Origin: Candidatus Latescibacterota bacterium
GTDB taxonomy: Bacteria > Latescibacterota > UBA2968 > GCA-2709665
Direction of reading: 5' to 3'
DNA: 12,251 nt
Assembly (NCBI GenBank): GCA_030746455.1
Contig: JASLMQ010000016.1
Coordinates: 1-12,251 of the forward strand
The notes under the pieces were generated by a model. It made no database searches, was not told where the DNA came from, and saw only the letters and a list, made by a program, of their open reading frames with translations. This document shows positions 7,038 to 12,251 of the stretch, piece by piece. Position numbers and translations under genes: made by a program. Every line of letters starts with the position of its first letter. The stretch's first letter is position 1.

Positions 7038-8024
7038 TCAGTGGATCCTCGACTCGTGGTTCCACATGTCGGGGTTCGTTCCGAGCTTCGCCTTGACCGG
7101 TTCGGTGGCCTCGCTCAGATCGCGCAGCACGTCGTCCGGAAGCACCAGGTCTCCGGCACGCGCGTTCTCGGCAACCTGGTCCACGTTCCGCATGCCGGCC
7201 AGCACGGACGTGACACCACCCTGCTGCAGAAGCCACGCCAGGGCCACATCGGCCATCGGCCTCCCGATCCGTCCGCTGATCTCGCGCACTTCTGCGAGGG
7301 CCTCGAACACCTCGGTCTCGGCGCCTTCCTCGCCGTGCTTCGATTGGGGACGGTCCTTCGAGAACAGGCGGGTGCGCGCCCGGCCCTCGGGGACCTCGTC
7401 CGCGGATGTGAACTTGCCCGTGAGCAGACCCTGCGCCAGCGGCGAATAGCAGAGGATGCCGATCTGCTCCGCCTCGCATCTGGGCCTGATGGCGTGCTCC
7501 AGGGCCCTGAACAGCATGTTGTAGGCGAGCTGGTTCGACTCCGCCCTCCCCACCTGGAGATAGGCGTCCAGATCCTGTTCTCCGAAGTTGCTCACGCCGA
7601 TCGACCGGATCTTGCCCTCGTCCTTCAAGCCTTCGAGGATGCTGTAGGCCTCTTCGTAGGGAAGCTCCGAGCTCGGCCAGTGGATCTGGTAGAGGTCGAT
7701 CCAGTCGGTCTTCAGCCGTTTCAGGCTGTCCTCGCAGGCCTCTCGAATCTCGGAGACCGGACGTCCTGCCCCGAACTTCGAAGCGATCACCACCGCGTCC
7801 CGGTGAGCGGGCAGCACCTTGCCCAGTACTTCCTCGGAATACCCGTTGCCGTAGGCCTCCGCAGTATCGAAGAGCGTGATCCCGCTCTCGATCGCCGCCT
7901 CGATGGTCGCAATCGATTCCACCTCTTCCTGCGGCCCCCACGTCGCATCACCCACGATGGCCCAGCATCCCATCGCGATCGTAGACACCTCGATATCCGT
8001 GCTGCCAAGCTTCCGATATTGCAT
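7038..8024 (-). CDS. Aldo/keto reductase, IolS-like
   Basis: 328 residues, full length. Members reduce carbonyls or oxidise sugars with NADP(H). The catalytic tetrad is visible: Asp53 and Tyr58 in FDTAEAYGNG, Lys83 in ASKFG and His115 in YQIHWP. SIGVSNF at 142-148 and the late LAWLLQQGGVTSVLAGMRN segment are characteristic, the latter at the cofactor phosphate-binding end of the barrel. Overall layout resembles the AKR11 (IolS/YhdN) group, although L-galactose, L-fucose and D-arabinose dehydrogenases are also aldo/keto reductases, which matters because the preceding gene handles a likely L-galactonate. ATG 8024 has TAGGAG ten bases upstream. The gap from the zinc dehydrogenase is 65 bp and the next gene follows at 10 bp. 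Confidence 0.93.
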   Translation of the reverse strand: MQYRKLGSTDIEVSTIAMGCWAIVGDATWGPQEEVESIATIEAAIESGITLFDTAEAYGNGYSEEVLGKVLPAHRDAVVIASKFGAGRPVSEIREACEDSLKRLKTDWIDLYQIHWPSSELPYEEAYSILEGLKDEGKIRSIGVSNFGEQDLDAYLQVGRAESNQLAYNMLFRALEHAIRPRCEAEQIGILCYSPLAQGLLTGKFTSADEVPEGRARTRLFSKDRPQSKHGEEGAETEVFEALAEVREISGRIGRPMADVALAWLLQQGGVTSVLAGMRNVDQVAENARAGDLVLPDDVLRDLSEATEPVKAKLGTNPDMWNHESRIH

Positions 8025-8060
8025 AACCAGGTCGCTCCTATCTCACTCCAGAGGGATCAT

Positions 8061-8080
8061 CCTGTTCTCCTACCAACAGG
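8061..8080 (-). promoter_or_regulatory. Hairpin with ribosome-site loop before the aldo/keto reductase
   Basis: The minus strand reads CCTGTT-GGTAGGAG-AACAGG, a 6-bp inverted repeat whose loop is a strong Shine-Dalgarno sequence. Six bases after the SD starts a five-codon mini-ORF (ATG at 8060, TGA at 8043, MIPLE). It lies in the 65-bp gap between the zinc dehydrogenase and the aldo/keto reductase. Whether it is translated or affects expression is unknown. Confidence 0.25.
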
Positions 8081-8089
8081 CACGCATCG

Positions 8090-9106
8090 TCACATGCACA
8101 TAATGGCCTTGACCAGGCCCTGTTCGGGCTCCAACAAGGCGGGGAACTCCTCGATCAGGCTGTCGTAGTCCGTCCGGTGCGTGATCCAGGGTCCCGTGTC
8201 GATCTCACCCCGCTCCATCAGACCGATCACACGTGAAAGATCACCGCCCACGGCGTTCCGGCTGCTCAGCAGCGTGAGCTCACGCCGATGGAACTCCGGA
8301 TCGAAGAACGTGATGTCGCTCTGCACGAGCCCCACCAGCGTCAGTCGTCCGCCATTGGCCACGTAGTCGAAGGCCGTCATCATCGACGCCGGGCTACCCG
8401 TTGCATCGAAGACGACCTCGGGGAGGTCGCCGTTGAGGATCTCCCGAACGTGCTCGAGCGGTTGATCGTTGCCGTCCACGGCGTGTCCGACGCCGAACTG
8501 ATCGCGACAGAATGCCAGCCGTTGCGCACTCAGCTCCACAACGATGACCTGTGCCCCCGTCACCTGTGCGAACTGGATCACCGAGAGGCCGATCGGCCCC
8601 GCCCCCATCACCAGCACCGATTCGTCGGGCCTGGGGTTTGCCCGCCCCACGGCGTGCGCCCCTATGCCCAGGGTCTCCACCAGAGCGAGCTGATCGTCGG
8701 ACAACGTCGCGGAGGCGTGGAGCTTGTCCGCCGGAACAACGATCTCCTCGCGCATGCCGCCATCCACGTGTACGCCCATCACCTCGAGCTCGGCGCAGCA
8801 GTTCGTCTTCCCCCTCTTGCAGGCAATGCACGTGCCGCAATTCAGGTAGGGCTCCACGGCACAGCGACCCCCGGGGGCAAGACCCTGCACGTCGGGCGCG
8901 ACTTCCAGCACCTCGACCCCCAGCTCATGGCCCACGATTCTGGGATAGCTGAAGAAGGGCTGCCTCCCCCGGTAGGCGTGGAGATCGCTGCCGCAGATGC
9001 CGACCCGGTGCACGCGCACCCGGGCGTGTCCGTTCGGGATCGCTCCGGGCGATTCCGTATCCCCCCTGACGAACCGTCCGGGTTCCTCGAGTACGATGGT
9101 TCTCAT
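8090..9106 (-). CDS. Zinc-dependent alcohol dehydrogenase, L-galactonate dehydrogenase (LgoD/RspB)-like
   Basis: 338 residues, medium-chain dehydrogenase. Catalytic zinc ligands are Cys38 (GICGSD), His60 and Glu61 (GHE), with Glu144 nearby; the structural zinc site is Cys90, Cys93, Cys96, Cys104; the NAD(P) loop is GAGPIG at 168-173. Several stretches recall E. coli LgoD (YjjN): GRQPFFSYPRIVGHE, KTNCC followed by VMGVHVDGGM, and DPEFHRRELTLLSSRNA. LgoD oxidises L-galactonate at C5 to D-tagaturonate. The preceding gene is a tagaturonate reductase, which supports that reading and makes a threonine or sorbitol dehydrogenase less likely. ATG 9106 is preceded only by a G-run, a weak ribosome site. 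The 51-bp gap from the upstream gene is consistent with one operon. Family certain, exact sugar acid inferred. Confidence 0.9.
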   Translation of the reverse strand: MRTIVLEEPGRFVRGDTESPGAIPNGHARVRVHRVGICGSDLHAYRGRQPFFSYPRIVGHELGVEVLEVAPDVQGLAPGGRCAVEPYLNCGTCIACKRGKTNCCAELEVMGVHVDGGMREEIVVPADKLHASATLSDDQLALVETLGIGAHAVGRANPRPDESVLVMGAGPIGLSVIQFAQVTGAQVIVVELSAQRLAFCRDQFGVGHAVDGNDQPLEHVREILNGDLPEVVFDATGSPASMMTAFDYVANGGRLTLVGLVQSDITFFDPEFHRRELTLLSSRNAVGGDLSRVIGLMERGEIDTGPWITHRTDYDSLIEEFPALLEPEQGLVKAIMCM

Positions 9107-9157
9107 CCCACACCCCCCACGCTCACGGGACGATCTCGACGTCCGGCGATTTCCCCG

Positions 9158-10279
9158 TCACCTGGGATCGTCGGCCAGGATCTCGCTCAACAGCTCGGGC
9201 GAGCGTCCGAAGCGCTCCTCGAACGCCTCGCGGGTTGGCGCCAACCGCACCGCCACCTTGGCTTCGTGGTGAAGCGCGATATCCCTCAGCCGATGCTCCA
9301 GGAAGGGATTGGCGAACCGCTCGAGCGCTTGCTCGGCGAAGTGAGCCGGGTCCTCCACGCTGCCCTCCAGGGTGGGCGCGATCTCCTCGAAGACCAGTCG
9401 GCGCACCCAGGGACCGATGTCCTTGTGATTCACGGCCTCGCGCACCGTCTCGATGCCCTGCGGGAGCGCCTTGCACACCAGTGCCGTATGGGCTCCATTG
9501 AGGATGCGGACCTTCCGGAGAAGGAAGGGCGCCACGTCGTCTGTCTGCTCCACCGATGGGTGGTCGATCGGCGGCGTGGCCCCCGCTTCCGCCTCCACGA
9601 CCCAGAGGGCGAAGGGCTCGGCCGTCGTCAACAGGGCGTCTTCGTCCAGGAGGGGATGGGCATCCGGCCTGCCGCTCACGATCCGGTCCACGAGCGTGTT
9701 CCTCCAGCGTACCTCCGCCTCCAGCCAGCCCGTAAACGCAGCATCCAGGCCCCAGATTCCGGCTTGTTCCAGGACCAGCTCGCGCAATCGGTCTCCATTC
9801 TGCTCCACCAGCTCGCACGGCAGGACGGTCGGCCCGGGCAGGCCGGCATCGTACCTCGCCTCGAGGGCAAGTAGCAGCTTGGCAGGAAAGGAGCTCGGTG
9901 CCCCAGCATCGGGTCGATCGGCCTCGGCCAGTGCGTACCCGGCTTCAGTGGTATTGGAGATGACGGTACGGAGTTCAGGTGACCGCGAGACTTCGAGAAG
10001 CGCATGCCAGTCCTCGCTCGCCACCAGCGCCCGACTGACGCTCCGGACCTCCTGGACCCGATCGACCTCTCGGCCCTGCTCGAGGCCCCGGATCCAGACG
10101 TGGTATCGACCTCCCTGCGCGTTGAGGAGCTCGGCTCGATTGCTGCTCGTCGACTGCACCACTACGATCCGACCTGCTGGGGCCCCCGCCAGATTGGCCT
10201 CATGGACGAACAGGTCGGCAAAGGCCCTCAGAAAGTTGCCGCCGCCGAATTGCAGAGTGGTTTCAGGGAGTCCGTCCAT
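9158..10279 (-). CDS. Short tagaturonate reductase / altronate oxidoreductase (UxaB-like, mannitol dehydrogenase family)
   Basis: 373 residues. UxaB reduces D-tagaturonate to D-altronate with NADH. The N-terminal Rossmann domain begins LQFGGGNFLRAF, as in UxaB; ISNTTEAG at 107-114, LPCELVEQNG at 153-162 and NTLVDRIVSG at 194-203 are family hallmarks. The polyol-dehydrogenase catalytic pattern K-x4-N-x2-H is KVRILNGAH with Lys256, Asn261, His264. It is about 110 residues shorter than typical UxaB (about 480): the sequence stops soon after the DIALHHEAKV segment, so part of the C-terminal domain is absent, and the 51 bp to the next gene leave no room for a frameshifted remainder. ATG 10279 is the only in-frame start after a TAG at 10300; its best ribosome site, AGGAG, is unusually far, about 15 bases. 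First gene of the operon. Fructuronate reductase (UxuB) is the main alternative. Confidence 0.85.
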   Translation of the reverse strand: MDGLPETTLQFGGGNFLRAFADLFVHEANLAGAPAGRIVVVQSTSSNRAELLNAQGGRYHVWIRGLEQGREVDRVQEVRSVSRALVASEDWHALLEVSRSPELRTVISNTTEAGYALAEADRPDAGAPSSFPAKLLLALEARYDAGLPGPTVLPCELVEQNGDRLRELVLEQAGIWGLDAAFTGWLEAEVRWRNTLVDRIVSGRPDAHPLLDEDALLTTAEPFALWVVEAEAGATPPIDHPSVEQTDDVAPFLLRKVRILNGAHTALVCKALPQGIETVREAVNHKDIGPWVRRLVFEEIAPTLEGSVEDPAHFAEQALERFANPFLEHRLRDIALHHEAKVAVRLAPTREAFEERFGRSPELLSEILADDPR

Positions 10280-10316
10280 AGCAGCGAGGGGATTCTCCTA
10301 CCTGCGGTTCAGGAAA

Positions 10317-10334
10317 CGGCGATCGACATCGCCG
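10317..10334 (-). promoter_or_regulatory. Candidate operator palindrome
   Basis: Plus-strand sequence CGGCGAT-CGAC-ATCGCCG, a perfect 7-bp inverted repeat with a 4-base spacer, 37 bp upstream of the uxaB-like start. It would fall at about +4 to +21 of the candidate promoter just upstream, where a repressor of the LacI or GntR type could block transcription. No regulator gene is in the window. Confidence 0.35.
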
Positions 10335-10343
10335 AAGGACTGC

Positions 10344-10372
10344 AAAATAACAGGGCGCTCACCGAAAGGCAA
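10344..10372 (-). promoter_or_regulatory. Candidate sigma70-like promoter of the sugar-acid operon
   Basis: On the minus strand TTGCCT (10372-10367) and TATTTT (10349-10344) are separated by exactly 17 bases, each matching 4 of 6 consensus positions. It lies downstream of a strong terminator and upstream of the first operon gene, which is where a promoter is needed. The start would be near 10337. Confidence 0.35.
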
Positions 10373-10478
10373 GAAGAGCCTGGACCCGGATTTCGACGTC
10401 CACGGGCCGTCCCACACCCCACCCTCTATCGCAATCCATAACGGTGTCCAGCGTGGCTTCACCTGAGGCAACGGCAAC

Positions 10479-10513
10479 AAAAAACCCCCGGAAGAACCGA
10501 CTCCCGGAGGGGT
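10479..10513 (-). terminator. Intrinsic (Rho-independent) terminator
   Basis: On the minus strand CCCCT pairs with GGGGG (10512-10508 with 10489-10485) and, after a two-base CC bulge, GGGAG pairs with CTTCC (10505-10501 with 10494-10490) around a six-base loop; TTTTTT (10484-10479) follows immediately. It sits about 26 bp after the stop of the small ORF and cleanly separates it from the sugar operon. Confidence 0.8.
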
Positions 10514-10539
10514 AACTCGACCAGCCTGCTGTGTCGGGG

Positions 10540-10755
10540 TCAGCCGAGCACGTCCAGCCTTCCCCCGCGGCCGTTGATCTGACTCGTGCTGGCCAGGGAC
10601 TTGCTTATCAGGTCCATCCCTGCTGCCCGCTGCGAGTTCGCTGTGCCGTTCGCATCCGAGGTGATGGCGCGAGGGCTGGTGAGTGCGGGCATGCTGGGAC
10701 GGGTGTGGGCCAGCGAAGGGAACCTGGGTGCGGAGAGGATGCTCGCCTTCATCAT
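10540..10755 (-). CDS. Small orphan protein, 71 residues, function unknown
   Basis: Not recognised. The 71-residue product is rich in Ser, Ala, Thr and Pro, has no hydrophobic segment or cysteine, and ends with GMDLISKSLASTSQINGRGG and RLDVLG. Most codons end in G or C, as in the confident genes. Support comes mainly from context: a TTGACA-17-TATGAA promoter about 100 bp upstream and an intrinsic terminator 26 bp downstream frame it as its own short transcription unit of about 370 nt. ATG 10755 or the adjacent ATG 10752 are both possible; neither has a strong ribosome site. It lies between a chemoreceptor-like gene and the sugar operon. The transcript might alternatively be a regulatory RNA, in which case the reading frame is accidental. 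Confidence 0.5.
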   Translation of the reverse strand: MMKASILSAPRFPSLAHTRPSMPALTSPRAITSDANGTANSQRAAGMDLISKSLASTSQINGRGGRLDVLG

Positions 10756-10801
10756 AGCTTACGATCTCGGACTTGGGAGTGTTCGCACCTGGTCAGACCT
10801 T

Positions 10802-10828
10802 GCGGGAGGGGGAAGGAGGCACCCCCGC
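10802..10828 (-). promoter_or_regulatory. Leader hairpin in the 5' UTR of the small unit
   Basis: The minus strand carries GGGGG-TGCCTCCTT-CCCCC, with further GCGGG/CCCGC pairing possible as an alternative. The loop contains CCTCC, which resembles the anti-Shine-Dalgarno end of 16S rRNA and could pair with ribosome sites in other messages. It falls about 22 to 48 nt into the predicted transcript. No known riboswitch is recognised. Confidence 0.25.
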
Positions 10829-10856
10829 GATCGGGACCGATACCCGACCCGCCTTA

Positions 10857-10885
10857 TTCATATGGGATTCCGCCACTATTGTCAA
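10857..10885 (-). promoter_or_regulatory. Sigma70-like promoter of the small unit
   Basis: Minus-strand TTGACA (10885-10880, a perfect -35) and TATGAA (10862-10857, 4 of 6) are spaced by 17 bases. It lies just after the hairpin that follows the receptor gene. The predicted start is near 10850, giving a leader of about 95 nt before the small ORF. Confidence 0.6.
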
Positions 10886-10908
10886 GCGAGCCCCCAAGAA
10901 CATGTCAG

Positions 10909-10935
10909 AAGGGGCGGGTCCAGGACCCGCCCCTT
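10909..10935. terminator. Strong perfect hairpin after the receptor gene, likely terminator
   Basis: AAGGGGCGGGTCC (10909-10921) and its exact complement (10923-10935) are separated by one base, so a stem of about 12 bp with a three-base loop. It starts 32 bp after the stop of the receptor gene. The U-tract is poor (CTGACATGTTCTT follows on the minus strand), so termination efficiency is uncertain, but placement and stability fit a 3'-end element. Confidence 0.6.
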
Positions 10936-10966
10936 GCTTTCGCCGCTTAGTGACCGCCGAGGTTTC

Positions 10967-12251
10967 CTATACGCCGATCCCCGCCTCTCTGGCCATGCCG
11001 GCATCCTCCACCATGCGGGCATGCTCTCGGGCGACACGCACGGTCGTGTCCACCAGTTCGGTCAGCCGTGCGAGCTGGTCGGCGATGTGGGCCCCGATCT
11101 CGGACTGGCCCACGGCCATCTCGGTCAGGAGATCGGTCCTCTCGTCCACGTCGGTCAGGTCCCGTTCGACACGACCCAACGCGTGGTCCGCCCTGCGGGA
11201 CAGACGGACGCCCGCGCGGACCTCTCGCCGGTCTTCATCGAGCGAGCTGGCAACATCACTGACGTCGCTCCGTATGCGGGCCAGCTTGGACTCCACGTCC
11301 CTCTTCAGGCGCGTACACCCCTTGCCAAGGGTCTGCAGCTCATCCACCACTGCCTTCAGACCCCCTGTAGGACCTTCAGTTCGGCCGATCTCCATCCGCG
11401 CCTCGCGAACCACGTGCTGGATGGCGTCGGACAGGTCCGACACGCCCGAAGAGATCGCGTCGGCCTTCTCGCTGGTCTTCTGCAGTCGTTTGGCGATAGA
11501 GGTCGTCATCCGGGTCCGCTCACCCAGGTCACCCATCTCGCTTACCAGTTCCCAGAGGGCCTCGGATCGATCGGCGGTGAGGTAGACCGCGTGCCGCGTC
11601 CTCTGTCGGGTGTCCTCCAAGCTGCGCCGGAGGTTGTCTCCCTCGTTGCACAGGGCTTCGACCATCGAAGTGATCGTCGAGAGTTGATCGGAGAGAAGGT
11701 GAACGCTACGGCCCACAAGGCTCGACCCCCGCTGCAGCCGCGCCGTGATCTCGGGTCGCGCACCGTTGTTCGATCCGTCCGCCGAGGGCTCAACTGCGGC
11801 GCTCTTCAATGCCGGGTACTCGTCCAGGCGCTCCTGATCGCCATCGTCGGCGGAGATCTCAACGGAGGCCGCTGCGCCGCTGTCGACCTCCCACACCAAC
11901 AGAGCGCCGGCGTGATCGCCATCCGCGTCGTAGACGGGGCCGGAAAGGTAGCGCACGCCATAGGGACCGATCTGTCCGTGGACTTCAAGGGGTAATCGGT
12001 CCGGATCGGAGAGGATGTCGCGGGCATGCTCCTCGTCAGGGAAGAGAACCGGGAGAGGCCGCCCCACCACAACCTCAGCGTTCCACTCGAGGAAGCTGGA
12101 CAGCTGAACGAAGCCCGACTCGGAGGCCGGGTTCTGGTAGATGATGTTGAGTTCGGTGTCCGCGAGCACGATCCCGACGGGAACGGACTCCACGAGAGCC
12201 GAGAACCGCTGGCTGGCCTCGAGCTGCTCAACGAGGTACTGCTTGCTTCGC
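10967..12251 (-). CDS. PAS domain plus methyl-accepting chemotaxis-type signalling protein, N-terminus cut by window edge
   Basis: 427 codons are visible (numbered from 12250); the frame is open to the right edge, so the start lies outside and the GTG at 12193 is internal. The first 20 residues look like a coiled-coil linker. Residues about 20-125 form a PAS domain (VESVPVGIVLADTELNIIYQ, then PVLFPDEEHA and LLVWEV), a small-ligand, haem or redox sensor. A polar linker (about 126-175) precedes a long helical region that aligns by eye with the methyl-accepting signalling hairpin: the turn region MEIGRTEGPTGGLKAVVDEL (286-305) corresponds to the IEAARAGE..GFAVVADEV block, and the segment EDRREVRAGVRLSRRADHAL (339-358) to the returning helix. 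The tip normally reading QTNLLALNAAIEAARA has lost its consensus. No membrane segment is visible. Confidence 0.75.
   Translation of the reverse strand, partial: RSKQYLVEQLEASQRFSALVESVPVGIVLADTELNIIYQNPASESGFVQLSSFLEWNAEVVVGRPLPVLFPDEEHARDILSDPDRLPLEVHGQIGPYGVRYLSGPVYDADGDHAGALLVWEVDSGAAASVEISADDGDQERLDEYPALKSAAVEPSADGSNNGARPEITARLQRGSSLVGRSVHLLSDQLSTITSMVEALCNEGDNLRRSLEDTRQRTRHAVYLTADRSEALWELVSEMGDLGERTRMTTSIAKRLQKTSEKADAISSGVSDLSDAIQHVVREARMEIGRTEGPTGGLKAVVDELQTLGKGCTRLKRDVESKLARIRSDVSDVASSLDEDRREVRAGVRLSRRADHALGRVERDLTDVDERTDLLTEMAVGQSEIGAHIADQLARLTELVDTTVRVAREHARMVEDAGMAREAGIGV

Noticed and set aside
8288..9874. 528-codon open frame on the plus strand
   Set aside because: Antisense to the zinc dehydrogenase and the UxaB-like gene, with no recognisable motif and biased composition; it is a GC-driven shadow.
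10298..10480. 60-codon minus-strand ORF between the terminator and the uxaB-like gene
   Set aside because: It would start with TTG right at the end of the U-tract, has no ribosome site, and overlaps the candidate promoter and palindrome. Some codon bias is present, so a real leader peptide is not fully excluded.
10586..11995. 469-codon open frame on the plus strand
   Set aside because: Antisense to the PAS/receptor gene and to the small unit. It would read through the terminator-like hairpin at 10909-10935 and shows no domain.
12191..12193. GTG at 12193 as start of the receptor gene
   Set aside because: The frame stays open upstream to the edge and encodes a plausible linker helix ending directly at the PAS domain, so the gene is simply cut by the window.

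Overview
The window is a GC-rich bacterial segment, by eye above 60% G+C with strongly GC-ending codons, in which every supported gene reads on the minus strand. It holds nine complete protein genes of recognisable family, one probable small orphan gene, and two genes cut by the window edges (a sulfatase on the left, a PAS/chemoreceptor-like protein on the right). Sulfatases, a hexuronate-type sugar-acid dehydrogenase pair, a DegT aminotransferase and 7-bp repeat arrays between genes suggest an uncultured glycan-degrading bacterium of the Latescibacterota, Poribacteria or Planctomycetota kind. That taxonomic guess is inference; there is no rRNA or marker gene here to settle it.

Layout in transcription order (right to left): (1) 12251-10967, 3' part of a cytosolic-looking PAS plus methyl-accepting-type signalling protein, followed by a 12-13 bp perfect hairpin. 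(2) About 10885-10479, a self-contained small transcription unit: a good sigma70-like promoter, a 71-codon orphan ORF and a convincing intrinsic terminator. (3) 10372-10317, a candidate promoter and an 18-bp palindrome in front of the main operon. (4) 10279-1, the operon: short tagaturonate reductase (UxaB-like), zinc dehydrogenase of the L-galactonate dehydrogenase (LgoD/RspB) type, aldo/keto reductase, YigZ/IMPACT protein, DegT/DnrJ/EryC1/StrS aminotransferase, alpha/beta hydrolase, polysaccharide deacetylase, M55 D-aminopeptidase-like protein, tandem GNAT acetyltransferase and sulfatase. The five junctions from aldo/keto reductase to deacetylase are only 10-14 bp, so these genes are almost certainly co-transcribed; the later junctions are 75-210 bp.

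Functionally, the first two operon genes form a known two-step route, L-galactonate to D-tagaturonate to D-altronate. The rest look like tools for trimming substituted sugars: sulfate, acyl or ester groups, N-acetyl groups and amino groups. None of the enzymes whose N-terminus is visible has a signal peptide or membrane segment, so the cluster probably acts in the cytoplasm on imported small molecules. I read it as a candidate catabolic cluster for a sulfated and/or acylated L-galactose- or uronate-related sugar. The substrate itself cannot be read from the sequence.

The least explained items are three heptanucleotide tandem arrays at gene junctions (one supplies the C-terminal tail and stop of the deacetylase), a chemoreceptor whose CheA/CheW-contact tip has lost its consensus, and the small orphan transcription unit.
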